Assembly: GCF_020283565.1 (NCBI RefSeq)
Contig: NC_060063.1
Location: 23,986,777-24,050,776 of the forward strand
Direction: 5' to 3'
Source: Trifolium pratense
Lineage: Eukaryota > Streptophyta > Magnoliopsida > Fabales > Fabaceae
Length of the DNA stretch: 64,000 nucleotides
The position numbers and the translations under genes are program-made. This document shows, in pieces, positions 19,233-32,000 of the stretch (positions are counted from its first letter, which is position 1; every line of letters begins with the position of its first letter). Below the pieces are notes generated by a model, which saw only the letters and a program-made list of their open reading frames with translations, did not search any database and was not told where the DNA came from.

Positions 19233-22200
19233 CAAATCTTCAAATAGGCAAATACCAAGTTTGCCTCGCAATTTTTCAAATTGAACTGCATCTAGAGCTT
19301 TAGTAAATATATCAGCCAATTGTTCTTCAGTTGAAATATGCTCAAGCGTTACAATACCTTCTTCAACTAGATCTCTAATAAAATGGTGCCTAATATCAAT
19401 ATGCTTCGTCCTGCTATGTTGGATAGGATTCTTTGAAATATTGATGGCACTAAGATTGTCACAGTACAATGCCATAGCATCTTGTACCACATTGTACTCC
19501 AGCAACATTTGTTTCATCCATAATAGCTGGGAGCAGCTACTACCAGCAGCTATGTACTCTGCTTCAGCTGTAGATAAGGATTCACAATTTTGTTTCTTGC
19601 TGAACCAAGATATAAGATTGTTGCCCAAAAAGAAACAAGCTCCTGAGGTGCTTTTTCTATCATCTGCACAACCTGCCCAATCAGCATCACAATATCCTAC
19701 TAGCATAGAATTCTCACCATGAGTATACATGATCCCATAGTCACATGTACCATTCACATACTTCAAAATTCTTTTTACTTGAGCAAGATGACTCATCTTT
19801 GGCTCAGCTTGGTACCTAGCACATACTCCTACAGCAAAAGTAATATCAGGCCTGCTGGCTGTAAGGTATAATAAGCTTCCTATCATGCTTCTATAAAGAC
19901 TTTGATCTACATCAACTCCCTTTTCATCTTTGGTAAGCTTTAAATGGGTTGCTGCAGGTGTTCTTTTATGAGCAGCACTTTCCATACCAAACTTCTTCAC
20001 TATATTTCTTGCATACTTGCTTTGGGAGATAAAAATAGTATCTTCCATCTGCTTTACTTGGAGCCCAAGAAAGTAGGTTAGTTCACCTACAAGACTCATC
20101 TCAAACTTAGACTGCATTTGCTGCACGAAATGCTGTACCATCTCACTAGACATTCCTCCAAAGACAATGTCATCAACATAGATTTGTGCTATTAGAAATT
20201 TGCCTTGATCTTCTTTCACAAATAAAGTCTTGTCATTTCCTCCATTCCTGTAGCCTTGACTAATAAGGAACTCAGTCAATCTTTCATACCATGCTCGAGG
20301 TGCTTGTTTTAATCCATATAGAGCTTTCTTTAATTTGTAAACATGATTTGGAAAGCTTGGATCAACAAACCCCTTTGGTTGTTCCACATACACTTCTTCA
20401 TTTAAGTACCCATTGAGGAAGGCACTTTTCACATCCATTTGGAATAACTTGAATTTTAGAATGCATGCCACTCCTAGAAGTAATCTAATGGATTCAAGAC
20501 GGGCAACTGGAGCAAAAGTCTCATCAAAATCTATCCCTTCAATCTGTGAGTATCCTTGTGCAACCAGCCTTGCCTTGTTTCTGGTCACAGTTCCACTTTC
20601 ATCAGACTTATTCTTGTAGACCCATTTGGTACCAATTATATTTGCATTTTCAGGTCTAGGAACCAAGTCCCAAACTTCATTCCTCTTGAACTGATTTAGC
20701 TCTTCTTGCATAGCATTTATCCAGAACTCATCAGTCAGAGCTTCCTTCACATTTTTTGGCTCAAATTTAGACACAAAACAAGCATTAGAAACTAAGTCAA
20801 GTGTCCTTCTAGTAGTAATTCCTTGATTGGGATTACCAATAATCAGGTCTGTAGGGTGATTCTTTTGAGTACGAGTAGAAGGTCCTTTCTTTGGAGTAGC
20901 AGAGATTTGTTCAGATGCAGTAACCTCTGTATCATTCTTGGATTCATTAGTAGTTTCACAATCTACACCACCTGTTATAGATGCTGTAGCATCTTCTGTA
21001 TCATCTTCAGCAGTTTCACTTGAGGTGTCATCTATTACCACATTTATAGACTCCATCATGGTTTTGGTTCTATTGTTATATACTCTGTAGGCTCTACTAT
21101 TTGTTGAGTATCCCAAGAATATGCCCTCATCACTTTTAGGGTCGATTTTGGTTCTTGGTTCTCTATCAGACAAGATGTAGCATTTACTACCAAACACATG
21201 GAAGTGCTTAATAGTAGGTTTCCTCTCTTTCCATAATTCGTACAGAGTAGTTGTTGTTCCAGATCTCAGGGTGACACGATTATGAATATAGCAGACAGTA
21301 TTCATAGCTTCTGCCCAAAAACCATGTGAAAGCTTCTTTGCATGTAACATTACCCTTGCAGACTCTTGTATAGTTCTATTTTTCCTTTCTGCTACACCAT
21401 TTTGTTGTGGTGTAATGGGAGATGAGAATTCATGTATGATGCCTTCAGAGGCACAGAAGTCAGAGAACCTGGAGTTTTCAAACTCCTTACCATGATCACT
21501 TCTGATCCTTAATACAACATTGTTTTTCTCCCTTTGAAGTTGAATACATAGATCTTTGAACACATCAAAGGTTTCTGACTTCTTTCTAATGAAATTTATC
21601 CAGGTGTATCTAGAAAAGTCATCAACAACAACATATGCGTACCTTTTACCTCCCAAGCTTTCAGTTTGCATAGGACCCATCAAGTCCATGTGTAGAAGTT
21701 CAAGAACTCTGGTGGTGGTAAGATGCTGCAGCTTTGGATGTGGCATCTTGGTTTGTTTCCCAATCTGACAGTCTCCACATATGCTACCTTCTTCAATTTT
21801 GAGATTTGGCAGTCCTCTGATGGCTTCTTTAGATATTGCTTTCTTCATGCTTCTTAGATTAAGATGACCAAGCTTTTGGTGCCATAGTTTTACTTCATCT
21901 TCTTTAGTGATTAAGCATGTTGACATATTTGCTTCTTCTTGGGGAACCCATAGATAGCAGTTGTCTTTTGATCTGACACCTTTCATCAAAATCTCACCTT
22001 CGTTATTTGTAACCAAACATTCAGACTTGGTGAAGTTTACTTTCATTCCTTGGTCGCATAGTTGACTAATACTTATCAAATTTGCAGTCAATCCTCTTAC
22101 TAACAGCACATTGTTTAGTTTAGGCAAGCTATTACTTCTGAGCTCCCCTATCCCAACAATTTCTCCTTTTGCACCATCACCAAAGGTTACAAAGCTGGTT

Positions 22201-24230
22201 GAATAAGACTTTATACCAACAAGAAATTTACTTATTCCGGTCATGTGTCTTGAACAGCCACTATCGAAGTACCAGTCTTCCCTTGATGAAGCCCTAAGTG
22301 ATGTGTGAGCAATCAGAGCAGTAGTCTCTTCTTGAGTTGTATCACTTTTCTTCTCATTTTCACCTTTAGGTTTCCATTCTTGTTGAGTAGAGGCAGTTGT
22401 GGAAACAGGTTTATGCTGAGGACGTCTGTTAGGGTACCCATATAGTTTGTAGCAGTAAGGCCTTATGTGCCCTTTTCTACCACAGTAATGACATCTCCAA
22501 GCATGGTGTTTTCTTCTATTTCTTGACATGGAATGCTGCTGATGATGCTGCGGCTTTTGATAAGGCATCCTTTGCTTTTGAGTTTCTCTAGGATCCATGT
22601 ACATGAGGTCAGGACTATATTTTTTGAATTTGTTGACATTCTCATAGCTAAGCCCAATATTCCTAGGCTTTCGAACATTTTTCTCTAAGATTTCCTCCAG
22701 TTGACCATCAGCCTTATGAAGTTTGTCAAGATGCTCATCATCTTTATACAACATGTCAGAGAATTTTCTCAGCCGCCAAATGTCAGCATTTAATTTTTCA
22801 ATGACTTCCTTAGCTTCTTCAAGATCAGAGGATAGATAATTTACCTTCTTTTGAAGTTCCTCCATCTTTGAGATATTCTCAAATTTTTCTGTTTTTAACT
22901 CATTGATGGTTACCTTTTGTTTCTCAATAACCCTGCAGATTTCAAGATCAGAGGATAGAAAATTTACCTTCTTTTGAAGTTCCTCCATCTTTGAGATATT
23001 CTCAGATTTTTCTGCTTTTAACTCATTGATGGTTACCTTTTGTTTCTCAATAACCCTGCAGATTTCTTCACTCTTAAGACAAAGTTCCTTGTAGGATGCA
23101 GCAAGCTCTTCATAGGTTACCTCTCCATCATCAGATTCTGTATCAGATGTAACAATACTTGTTAAGACTGAGATATGTTTAGCAGTTACAGATGCTGTAT
23201 CATCTTCTGAGTCATCATCCTCAGACCAACTGACAGTTAGCCCTTTCTTTGTTCTCATCTGATATGTTGGACACTCAGGTCTGATGTGACCATATCCTTC
23301 ACATTCATGACATCGAATGTTTCTGTTTAAGCTTGATTTTTCCTCACCTTTTGGTTTTCCTTGATTTTCATTGCTGCGCATAGTGCCTGGAGCATTGTTT
23401 TTGAAATTTGACCTGGGTCTCTTATCCATTCGTTTCAGAACTTTGTTGAATTGTTTTCCCAATAACACCATGGCCTCAGAAATACTCTCATTAGATTCTT
23501 CTTCATCCTCCAGTTCTTCTTCATTATTTTTAGATGAGAAGGCAATGCTCTTATTTTTCTTTTCACTTCTTCCATTTGCAACACTTTCATAAGTTTGGAG
23601 TGATCCAACCAGTTCATCCAGCTTCATCTGAGATATGTTTTTAGCTTCTTCCATAGCTGTGACTTTCATATCAAATTTCTTTGGAAGTGATCTAAGCATT
23701 TTTCTTACTAACTTTTCTTCGGGAATTTTCTCTCCCAAAGCATCAAATTGATTATCATAGTCTAGAATAGTCATATGAAAATCTTGAATTGTTTCCTCCT
23801 CCTTCATACGTAAATTTTCAAACTGAGTAGTAAGAATCTGTAATTTAGACATTTTTACCTGAGGAGTACCTTCATGAACAGTTTCAAGAATCTTCCAAGC
23901 TTCCTTTGCTGAGACACATTTTTTGATCAGTTTGAAGATGTGTTTGTCTACCCTATTGTATAATGCATATAATGCTTTTGAGTTTCCCAAAGCAAGCTCA
24001 TCCTCTTCTTTAGACCAGTCCTCCTCAGCTTTTAGTTCAAGTGTTGGCTTTCCATCCTTGTCCATGACCACAGGGGGGTCCCATCCTTTCAGAACAGCCT
24101 TCCAAGTTTTGCTATCCATAGATTTTAGGAAAGCAATCATGCGTGATTTCCAATAATCATAGTTGGAGACACCAACTAGAAGCGGTGGTCTGCTTACAAG
24201 CCCTCCTTCTTTTTCCATGTTGCCAGACAT
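19230..24230 (-). CDS. Gag-Pol polyprotein of E3
   Basis: 1666 residues in a single frame from ATG 24230. Gag has a retrotrans_gag-like start ([16 protein letters not shown]), a CCHC knuckle [14 protein letters not shown] (about 305), a duplicated 41-residue coiled-coil unit, and a second knuckle [14 protein letters not shown] (about 580). Pol follows without a break: protease [13 protein letters not shown] (about 655); HHCC zinc domain [11 protein letters not shown]; integrase D-D-E in [15 protein letters not shown] and NGVAERKNR; reverse transcriptase with YVDD (about 1352); RNase H with YCDADWAG and LSTAEAEY. Unlike E1/E2, gag and pol need no frameshift. Ends LFEDL then UAG. Confidence 0.97.
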   Translation of the reverse strand: MSGNMEKEGGLVSRPPLLVGVSNYDYWKSRMIAFLKSMDSKTWKAVLKGWDPPVVMDKDGKPTLELKAEEDWSKEEDELALGNSKALYALYNRVDKHIFKLIKKCVSAKEAWKILETVHEGTPQVKMSKLQILTTQFENLRMKEEETIQDFHMTILDYDNQFDALGEKIPEEKLVRKMLRSLPKKFDMKVTAMEEAKNISQMKLDELVGSLQTYESVANGRSEKKNKSIAFSSKNNEEELEDEEESNESISEAMVLLGKQFNKVLKRMDKRPRSNFKNNAPGTMRSNENQGKPKGEEKSSLNRNIRCHECEGYGHIRPECPTYQMRTKKGLTVSWSEDDDSEDDTASVTAKHISVLTSIVTSDTESDDGEVTYEELAASYKELCLKSEEICRVIEKQKVTINELKAEKSENISKMEELQKKVNFLSSDLEICRVIEKQKVTINELKTEKFENISKMEELQKKVNYLSSDLEEAKEVIEKLNADIWRLRKFSDMLYKDDEHLDKLHKADGQLEEILEKNVRKPRNIGLSYENVNKFKKYSPDLMYMDPRETQKQRMPYQKPQHHQQHSMSRNRRKHHAWRCHYCGRKGHIRPYCYKLYGYPNRRPQHKPVSTTASTQQEWKPKGENEKKSDTTQEETTALIAHTSLRASSREDWYFDSGCSRHMTGISKFLVGIKSYSTSFVTFGDGAKGEIVGIGELRSNSLPKLNNVLLVRGLTANLISISQLCDQGMKVNFTKSECLVTNNEGEILMKGVRSKDNCYLWVPQEEANMSTCLITKEDEVKLWHQKLGHLNLRSMKKAISKEAIRGLPNLKIEEGSICGDCQIGKQTKMPHPKLQHLTTTRVLELLHMDLMGPMQTESLGGKRYAYVVVDDFSRYTWINFIRKKSETFDVFKDLCIQLQREKNNVVLRIRSDHGKEFENSRFSDFCASEGIIHEFSSPITPQQNGVAERKNRTIQESARVMLHAKKLSHGFWAEAMNTVCYIHNRVTLRSGTTTTLYELWKERKPTIKHFHVFGSKCYILSDREPRTKIDPKSDEGIFLGYSTNSRAYRVYNNRTKTMMESINVVIDDTSSETAEDDTEDATASITGGVDCETTNESKNDTEVTASEQISATPKKGPSTRTQKNHPTDLIIGNPNQGITTRRTLDLVSNACFVSKFEPKNVKEALTDEFWINAMQEELNQFKRNEVWDLVPRPENANIIGTKWVYKNKSDESGTVTRNKARLVAQGYSQIEGIDFDETFAPVARLESIRLLLGVACILKFKLFQMDVKSAFLNGYLNEEVYVEQPKGFVDPSFPNHVYKLKKALYGLKQAPRAWYERLTEFLISQGYRNGGNDKTLFVKEDQGKFLIAQIYVDDIVFGGMSSEMVQHFVQQMQSKFEMSLVGELTYFLGLQVKQMEDTIFISQSKYARNIVKKFGMESAAHKRTPAATHLKLTKDEKGVDVDQSLYRSMIGSLLYLTASRPDITFAVGVCARYQAEPKMSHLAQVKRILKYVNGTCDYGIMYTHGENSMLVGYCDADWAGCADDRKSTSGACFFLGNNLISWFSKKQNCESLSTAEAEYIAAGSSCSQLLWMKQMLLEYNVVQDAMALYCDNLSAINISKNPIQHSRTKHIDIRHHFIRDLVEEGIVTLEHISTEEQLADIFTKALDAVQFEKLRGKLGICLFEDL
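22819..23064 (-). repeat. Tandem duplication of 123 bp in E3 gag
   Basis: Two head-to-tail copies (22819-22941, 22942-23064) with few differences, each coding 41 residues ([12 protein letters not shown]...[10 protein letters not shown]). The unit is heptad-like and Lys/Glu-rich, so the duplication lengthens a coiled coil without changing frame. Confidence 0.9.
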
Positions 24231-24270
24231 TCTCCCTGGAGCTCACCCTATAACCAGAAAGGGTGCCTGC

Positions 24271-24282
24271 TCTGATGCCAAT
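24271..24282 (-). other. Primer binding site of E3
   Basis: TGGCATCAGAGC in element orientation, one mismatch from the initiator-Met tRNA complement TGGTATCAGAGC, starting two bases inside the 5' LTR edge. The leader to the gag ATG is only about 50 nt. Confidence 0.85.
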
Positions 24283-25274
24283 TGAAATCTGGCACGCAGT
24301 GAACACAATGCTGCACAAGATGCTATAGCACACGTTGCAGCAAGACAGTCGCAGAACACAGTAAATAAATAAATAACTTGCAAAATAATAAATAAGACAG
24401 GTAATTGTTAACCCAGTTCAGTGCAACGTCACGTACTCTGGGGGATACCAATCCAGGAATGAATCCACTATAATAGCTCTAGTTCAAAGCCCTCGACCAA
24501 CACCCGGTACTTGACTTATCACCTAGACACTACCCGTGCAATCCTACCTAAGAACCTCTTAGATAATGAGACCCTGTCCCAAATTCCCTCTAACAACACG
24601 TACTATGTTGCTGTCAATAATAATAATCAGGATGGAGACACTCTCCTAGAAACTAGACCACACTCTTGCTTAAAAGCTTATGAGTGAATCACACAAACTA
24701 ACTCCGTGCTTAAAAGCTTAGGAGCAGCTTACAATAAACAACACAAACCCAGTCCTAAACTTGCATCAAAAACGACACAAGAAAGGCTCACAAAAGACAC
24801 ACACACTAAACCTTAAAAACGCACACTTTTGTAATACAAGGTTTAGAATTCACGAGTTGTAAAGGCTTGAGGATTCACATATTTATAGTCTTCAATTGTC
24901 TTGATGTCCAAGTTAGGTCTTCAGACATGTACAGCTGTAGGAATTGCGGCCCAACCCTAAATTAATTTCAAAAATATAATTCGTTTGTTTCATGTTGTAC
25001 CAAACAAAAAAAACGCCAAAAATATAATATAATTATATTTTTGTTTTAAATAACATTTCTTCAGCCGACTTCAATAAAACTTGCTGAGCAAGGCTCGTTT
25101 TGCCCAGACGCACGTGCTTGAATATATAATTGAAGCAAATCTTGACTCAGATTTGAAATAAAAATTCTGCACGAAAAACAGAGCATCAGAATGCTGTACT
25201 ATAATGCTACAGCACCTCAGTCCAGCATCTGGCTGGTTGGCTTTTGCAAAATGTAGCCAATCAAAACACCAACA
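24283..25274 (-). repeat. 5' LTR of E3
   Basis: 992 bp, same ends as 15240-16231; the boundary is fixed by the primer binding site on one side and the ACCAG target duplication on the other. Confidence 0.97.
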
Positions 25275-25498
25275 ACCAGCATTTATAGTGCACACTTTTT
25301 TTTTTACGAGACACAACTTATAGTCTTTTACAATTTTTTTCTCTTTTTGCATTTGATATTTAAGGTTTGTTTGAATTGATTTATTTTGTAGCTTATGTAA
25401 AATAATTCTTACAAATAAATAAATAAATTTTTATGAAAATGTACAACTTTATGAAAAAAAAATCTTATAAAGATATAATTTTTAATAGTAAAAACATA

Positions 25499-25581
25499 CT
25501 TCCTCTGTGACATTTTATTTAATCTATATATAATTAACTGAAAAAGTACAATTTTGCTTATAAAAAGTATCACGGAGGGAG
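25499..25581. mobile_element. Stowaway-type MITE (Tc1/mariner)
   Basis: About 83 bp with imperfect terminal repeats CTTCCTCTGTGACA and ...ATCACGGAGGGAG, flanked by TA on both sides (25497-25498, 25582-25583). The CTCCCTCCGT-type end is typical of plant Stowaway elements. Confidence 0.75.
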
Positions 25582-25955
25582 TATCAATAAACATAAAAAC
25601 TTACTCCACCTGATTCCCGCAATTGTGATCGGAGGGGGCTGAAACCACTTAACGCCAGAAACTGACCCCAAATCAGATTAGGCGGTCCAGTGAGCCGGAT
25701 ACTAGTGGTGAAAAAAAAAACTTAAAAGTATTTATTTGCTAAACTATTTCTCATAAGCTTAGAAATAAGTCAATCCAAACAGACCTTTAATATATTTATA
25801 ATATATTATAATAGTATATATTAATAAGTCAAGTTAGATAATGTTTTGGGAAAAGATGTATTTTTATTTTGCAGGTGTATTTAGTATAAAACTATTGTCG
25901 CAGTTATACATATTATTTATTAAAAATTATACATATTAGTATTTATTAAAAATTT
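25582..25955. other. Intergenic stretch without recognised gene
   Basis: AT-rich apart from a more G/C-rich block at about 25605-25705 that ends in a run of A (GTGGTGAAAAAAAAAA), which could be a short retroposon end. I cannot classify it. Confidence 0.25.
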
Positions 25956-27050
25956 ATGCAACTTTTCATAAAAAAAAAATGTAACTCGTCTCGTAAGTGT
26001 AGTTCAGTTAGTAACTTCCAACAAAGTTGTATTTATGAGTTAAGGTATGCAAATCGACCACCAAGAAGGGAAGCAGATTGGGGAAGGTTATGGAAGATTA
26101 AAGCACCCCCAAAGACCAAGCATTTGTTATGGAGAATTTGCAAGGAATGTCTACCTTCTCGGGTACGGTTAAGAAATCGATATGTACAATGTCCGTTGGA
26201 GTGTCCTTCATGCACAGTGGAGCCGGAAGAAGAATGGCATATATTCTTTGATTGTGATGGAAGCAAGGAAGCGTGGAATATCATGGGACTTGGACACATA
26301 CTGCAGCAGCGCCAACATGCAACACAGAATTTTGATGAGTTTATTTAGAACATATGCAGTACTGAAAGCACGCTGATTGCAGTTGCAGGGAAGGTGGCTG
26401 TTCTTATGTGGCAGATATGGCAGAATCGAAACACACTAGTCTGGGACAGCACAGTATTAATGCACGACAAGTAGGAGCCAAGGCAAATCAGATGTGGAGT
26501 GAATGGGCTGCAGTACAAGAAGTATTTGAGGAGCAAAATATGCAGCAACAAACAGCAGTACCACAGTGGAGGCCACCAAGACAAGGCTATTTGAAGTGCA
26601 ACGTGGATGCCAGTTTCCTTGATGCAACCAGAGCAACGTGTTGGAGTTGGTGTTTACGCGATCACCGCGGACGATTCATACTTGCTGGAACCAATGGCAC
26701 TCAAAGAAGCAATTGAAGAAGGAATCAATAGAGGATTTTCTCATGTCATATTTGAGAGTGATTCTAAAGTGATAGTTGATGCTATTTCCTCTAGGCATAT
26801 TGGTTCGTCGGAATTTAGTATTGTAATTTCTCACATGCAGTCGATATTATTATTATTATTATTAGCTCAAAACTTTGAGATAAAGTTTGTCAAGCGGCAA
26901 GCGAATATGGTAGCTCACCACTTAGCAAGGGCAACCTATTCCTTAGCTAGTCGCAATGTTTTTGAGTCGATTCTTCCTTGTATTGAATACTACATGAATA
27001 ATGAAACGAATTAAGTTTATTATCATAAAAAAAATTAAAAAATCTACGCT
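25956..27050 (+). pseudogene. LINE-type retrotransposon 3' remnant (zf-RVT and RNase H-like regions)
   Basis: The frame at 25956-26348 encodes the zinc-binding region found after plant LINE reverse transcriptases: WGRLWKIKAPPKTKHLLWRI, CLPSR, then CPSC...EEEWHIFFDC. A stop at 26346-26348 and frame changes follow. The frame ending at 27014 has an RNase H-like region with EAIEEGINRGFSHVIFESDS and FVKRQANMVAHHLARA. An A-rich tail follows (about 27028-27050). The reverse transcriptase core is missing. Broken and 5'-truncated, as usual for LINE copies. A nuclear RNase H-like gene remnant is a less likely alternative. Confidence 0.75.
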
Positions 27051-27152
27051 GAGAAGAGAAACCTAAATGCTTTATTCCGACGATGCATAGAAGATGCAGT
27101 AAATACTAGTAGTACTAACAAAATGAAAATTGAATCGTCAGAGCTCTCTTTA
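27051..27152. other. Short stretch resembling 10631-10712
   Basis: Holds GCATAGAAGATGC and AAAATGAAAATTGAATCGTCAG, also seen near 10670. It ends directly at the copia LTR. Confidence 0.35.
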
Positions 27153-27603
27153 TGAGATTGTTAGTAGTTGAGGTAGTAGTGATAGTTTAGAATTAGTTTG
27201 ATATTGTAGAAGACTTTGGTTGATAGTTGAAGGATAGTAACAAGTAGTGTGAAAGCTAATATAGAAGTATTCAGTAACATGGAACAAGAGCTAACACATT
27301 AGTAGTAGTAGGAGAGTAGTGGTAGCATGGTGAACTCTTATTGTTATTGTCATTGCATCTCAAAGGCTTGAGTACAATTGCACATAGTTTACCTATTTAT
27401 AGGTATGAGTGTATATTCTAGATACTACATTCTAGAATTTTCATGACATTTTCCTAATACATATATGGTATTGATTTATTCCATGATCAACTTCTAAAGT
27501 GTTATAGTTCTAGAAAATTCTAGCATGTGCATCAATGCTAAGTTATTCTATAAACTACTAATGTATTCTAGAAATATCTAGAAATGTGCATCATATTTCA
27601 ACA
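27153..27603 (-). repeat. Ty1/copia-type LTR with adjoining pol end
   Basis: In minus orientation it begins TGTTGAAATATGATGC right after the polypurine run AAGGAGGAG and ends CAATCTCA. It carries CCTATAAATAGG, a typical LTR TATA box (about 27393-27404). The bases before it on the minus strand read KFEQLQTMHGVSEICIKEEC and stop, the usual C-terminus of a copia Pol. Only this end of the element is recognised. Confidence 0.8.
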
Positions 27604-28257
27604 CTCCTCCTTGATGCATATTTCGGAAACTCCATGCATAGTTTGTAGTTGCTCAAATTTGAATTTATTAAATTATCTTCTCTTACCTCCTTCATGATTC
27701 AATTTTGTCACACCTCTTGCCACAACTCTTTGTTAGTCTTGTTAAAGACTTTTGACGAGCACCAATATTCTTGCTCCTTAGTTGCGCTTGTAATCTTCCT
27801 TGTTTGTCTTGTTAAGACATTTAACAAGGACCACTCTTGTTGCTTCTAAATTGCTTGAGTCTCCTTGTCACACTTGTAGTAGAATTTGGACAGGGACTCA
27901 TTCTTGCTTTAGTGGTTGCATTTGGCTTCCCGGGCTTGTACTCAAGTTGAGCCTCAGAGGCAACAGGTCTCCATTTGTATTTATCACCTGTGCTTGTGCT
28001 CTATCTGAACTCGAGTATTATTTGCCATAGGATTGACATTAGTTGGACATGAACTTAAGAGGGTCGAGCTGTTAGGCTACTTGAACTCCTCTATCTCATT
28101 TTTAGTTTTGAGTTTGAACTCAAACAGAGTCGAGCCGTGTGGCTACCTGTACTCCTTTTGTGTTTGAGTCATAGATCCTGTTTTCTAGTTTAAACAAATA
28201 GTTGGTGGCAAGAAAAAATAGTTTGCTACGCCCAGTGAATGACCGAACGCAGCTTTG
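27604..28257. other. Unclassified sequence downstream of the copia LTR
   Basis: The first 60 bases are the copia Pol end (minus strand). The rest contains diverged internal repetitions (TCTTGTTAAAGAC / TCTTGTTAAGACAT; GGTCGAGCTGTTAGGCTACTTGAACTCC / GAGTCGAGCCGTGTGGCTACCTGTACTCC). No coding sequence or known element recognised. Confidence 0.3.
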
Positions 28258-28770
28258 CACCAGTAGAAAAAATCTTTTTTACATCTGGCAAAACACACTT
28301 TTTACATCTGAAAAATGTCAGATGTAGGCGCACGTGACTTAGTAAGTATACACGTTTTACATCTGGCGTAGTCAGATGTAAAAAAACACGTTTTACCTCT
28401 GACCAAGGCGAAAATCAAATATTATTTTTTTAAAATTAAATTGAACATTTTACATCTGACCAAGTCCACCAGATGTGAAATCTTAACTTTATGTTTTTTT
28501 TTTTCAAAAACCTACCTTTTTTTATATATTTGAAATCCTTTTTTTTTATTAAAAAAATCTAACCCACAATACCAACAATATAACATAACTGGCATCAAGA
28601 ACATAATACTAAAATTCAACATCCATAGCCAAATTCAACATTCAACATATATATAGTAATAATGTCATTAAAGTACAACCATTGAAATCCAAAATACAAA
28701 ACATCATAATAATTATCTTACATATAATGGACATGCAGGAAATTCTGGTTGCAATTATCTTGTAGTAATT
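28258..28770 (+). mobile_element. CACTA-like element end with subterminal repeats
   Basis: Begins CACCAGTAGAAAAAATC and carries at least six copies, in both orientations, of TTTTACATCTG or CAGATGTAAA within 230 bp, the subterminal architecture of CACTA (En/Spm) elements. The other end is not identified; the right limit is set where LON2 similarity starts and is uncertain. Confidence 0.5.
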
Positions 28771-28779
28771 GTTGCCCCT

Positions 28780-28992
28780 CCCTACACCTTTAATCCATCT
28801 ATAAGCCGTCCAGGCATGCTTCCAACATATGTTCTCCTATGTCCTAATATCGGCCTCATCCTTGACTCCACCAGCGGATATGCGGATAAACTTTCTTCCC
28901 AAAGCAGCAGCAATAGAAGATGCCAATGATGTTATCCCGACACCTGGTGGCCCAACAAAGCACAACGCTGGACCTCTTGCATCTGGTTTAAG
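28780..28992 (-). pseudogene. LON2: LON2 pseudogene, exon with damaged Walker A motif
   Basis: An acceptor (ATCACAG) precedes [19 protein letters not shown], then [16 protein letters not shown], the AAA+ ATPase domain of the ATP-dependent Lon protease, peroxisomal type. The Walker A lysine is isoleucine (GPPGVGIT), and two bases are missing after VKDEADIR, giving a frameshift. Similarity runs to LIDGLK near 28788 and stops; the sensor and protease domains are absent. It cannot code for an active protease. Confidence 0.8.
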
Positions 28993-29025
28993 CTGTGATG
29001 CATACACACTAAAATTAGAAACACA

Positions 29026-32000
29026 CACTACAAAAAAGCTGGAAAGCGGCGACCACTGAAAAAAAAGCATTAGCGTCGGTTTTTTTCGTCGCTAATTGAC
29101 TAATGCAGCGGTTGGACAACTGACGCAACAAGCAGCGTCGCTACAGCATACAGCAGCGTTTCCAGTAAATCGTTGGAATAACCGCTACATGGACCTTAGC
29201 GTCGGTTGTATTGATTGTGCGGCGGTTTCGAACCGTCGCTCTTTGTAATTATTTTCCAACTATTTTTAAGCTTTTAGCGTCGGTTGTAACCGCCGCAGCG
29301 CCGCTATTCGCTTTTATATTTAAAAAAAATCAATTATTTTTTGTTTCCCACAAATTTTTTTAAACGCTTTTTTTCCTGCAATTTTTAAACGCTATTTTTT
29401 TTTGTTTCCTGCAAAAAAATCAAAAATAAAATATATATACTCATACAAAGTAGCCAAAAAAAATTATTTAAGTCACAATAAAAAAATACTCAGACAAATA
29501 ATTAATTAATAGTAAAAAATACAATATAAAGTTTATTTGAAACCTCATTGCATATGACACATGCTTCCAAAAATTTAACTTAGTATATCCCCTTCACCTA
29601 AACTTAAATGGTACAATAACTTGCCTTTGAGTTTAACATCCATTAGAATGAATACTCAAAATTTGTTACCCTTTCATGATTCATCCATGATTCATCATGT
29701 ATCTCCAGTCATTCCAACTGACGAACTAACCCTGTTAGTCTTCTGAGAAAGTGGAGTTGTGGTTGCCTTTGTGAAGTACATGTAGTAGTATACTTTAAGA
29801 ATCATGGTTGCAAAGATGAAAACTGCTTCAGCAATGAAGATTCCTTTCCTCAAACTTCCACAGGAGAAGTTCTGAGCAGAAAATCAAACTTTTAAAGGAG
29901 AAGTTCTGAACACAATGATTTAGCCACAATTTAATATCAATATCAGTGTGATGAGATGAAACAGAAATCATTGCTCAATAATTCAGAATTATTACCAAGA
30001 AGAAAGAAAATATATAATGGACCATGCTCGATTTCCACAGGATATTAATGGCCTCCCTAAGCACATGCACTTTGTCACAATAATGGACCATCCTCAATAT
30101 TGAAGTTATTTGTGCCTGCACAATTATAGTTGGAGAAAAGTGAATTACAAAGCTTAACATAACAGAAGTGTACAAATGTTACTAAAAAATGTTACTGAAG
30201 AGCCTAGAGGCTGCACTGCCACTAGTCACATAAGGGTAAACTAAAAGTATGCAGAAAATTAATACTAACATGAAGCATAAATAAGAACGTCAACCAAAAG
30301 TGGAAGAGACCACACTGCCCTGGCTCTTAAAGCTTATATATTGGATAAACAATGCCTTATACCATATAACCATATAGTCAATGTAATAGTTTGAGCTATT
30401 AAAGGTTCACTACTCTGTTGTAGTGTAGATTTTGAGATAAAAAGAAAAATTCAGACTCACATTGTACCACCAGCAACAGGGCCAATAGCTTTGAATAGAA
30501 ACATAGATGTCATGGAAATTCAATTGGCTGCTCCCCTTTGGTGATGTACTGTTGTTCCTATTTTCAAATCAATTATATGCCACAATTCCATAAAAAATAA
30601 TATCAAACTTTATTAGTGAGGAAACACAATATAATGAATTAATACACTTTACAAACATGAGAATTGACATCTCCATTACCAAGATGCTTAAGTTCTTTTT
30701 CCTTCACGAGAGTTGGGTTACTATCAGAGTTAACAATGATTTTACCTGCATTGACAAGACCAGTTCAGCATTGCCATCAGATGCATGAAAAGCTTAAGAT
30801 TCTCTCAATCCTACTGCACGATCATGTCTATGGCACTTGCTTCCTACTGCCCCTTGTCGACAAACATCATGACCAAAATCAATACATAATTCTTGCACTA
30901 AACTTCACCGGCACTTGATGACAAGCAGTATAGGAACCAAAATAACATTCGAAAGAACCAAATCAACATAATAATGACCGCATCGAAAACATATACTATG
31001 CAGTCAAAAGGTCAATCAATCTCAAAGTTTATCCAAAAGATACATTTAACAAACACATAATAAACACATGTTAGCAAGATAGCATTCTTGTTGAGATAAT
31101 CAAACATACTAAATTCATTGGTCCAAGCATCTTTGTTTCATCCAAAGCATCTATGTTTCGTCAAATAAATAGACATGTATACATACACATACAAGAAAAG
31201 AATCTGTAAATAATTCAATAACTAGAGCAACACACGTAAAGGACCTATAAATTCACTCAAGAAAGAGTATGTATTCAAACATACAACTAATGATAAAACT
31301 TTGTCATGTCTCCACCTATAACAGTGCATTTACTCAAAATAAAATCTAGAACTAAGCTTTCTCATGTAAAACACATTAAAACATAAAAATTGAGTGATAG
31401 TACCAAAATCTAAGAGTTGTGCAAGCCAAAAAAATATTATCTATAATATATACAACTATCTGCAGAATTGCAGCCACAAAAAGAGTAGAATCTACATATG
31501 AAAATCAACAATAGGAGATAAAGTCAAGTTTAATTGACAATCCAAACAAAATAAATCCATGAAGCATCAACACTAGAACATATAATGCACTATAATATTA
31601 ATACTATCTCATAACTTTTCTTGGTTATATTGATACTTTAAATTCCTATAGTAATATTTTAAAGAAATTTTGGTCCATCCTAAGATCTCAGGAGCCTATA
31701 TTGTTGATATTACTTCCTAATTTTTGGGTAATATAGAAAAAGTCCACAAAATAGTGATATTAAATTGAAGCAAGTAAATCATCTAACTAAAGTCATACCT
31801 ACAACAATAGAGTACTTTTCCCAATGCCGTAATCAACACCAATCAAAGACAGTAAGCCTTGAAAACACAATATCCTAAATAAACATAGTTAACCTTCAAA
31901 TCATGTTCTAAATCAAATACCAAAGGATAAACAACTTATGCTAAAAATGTACAAGACAATCCACAAACACACATGTTGGGGGTTAAACCCAAGCATGCAG

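Larger units (their letters stand above)
15240..25274 (-). mobile_element. Complete Sirevirus E3
   Basis: 10,035 bp between 5-bp target duplications ACCAG (15235-15239 and 25275-25279). Two LTRs of 992 bp each, a primer binding site (24282-24271), an uninterrupted gag-pol ORF, an in-frame envelope-like ORF and repeated polypurine tracts. The LTRs differ at only about ten positions that I noticed, so the insertion is young. It differs clearly from E1/E2 in LTR, Gag and envelope-like protein. All reading frames look intact, so it could be autonomous. Confidence 0.97.

Noticed and set aside
25605..25715. SINE candidate with A-rich end
   Set aside because: No clear A and B boxes and no target duplication could be placed.
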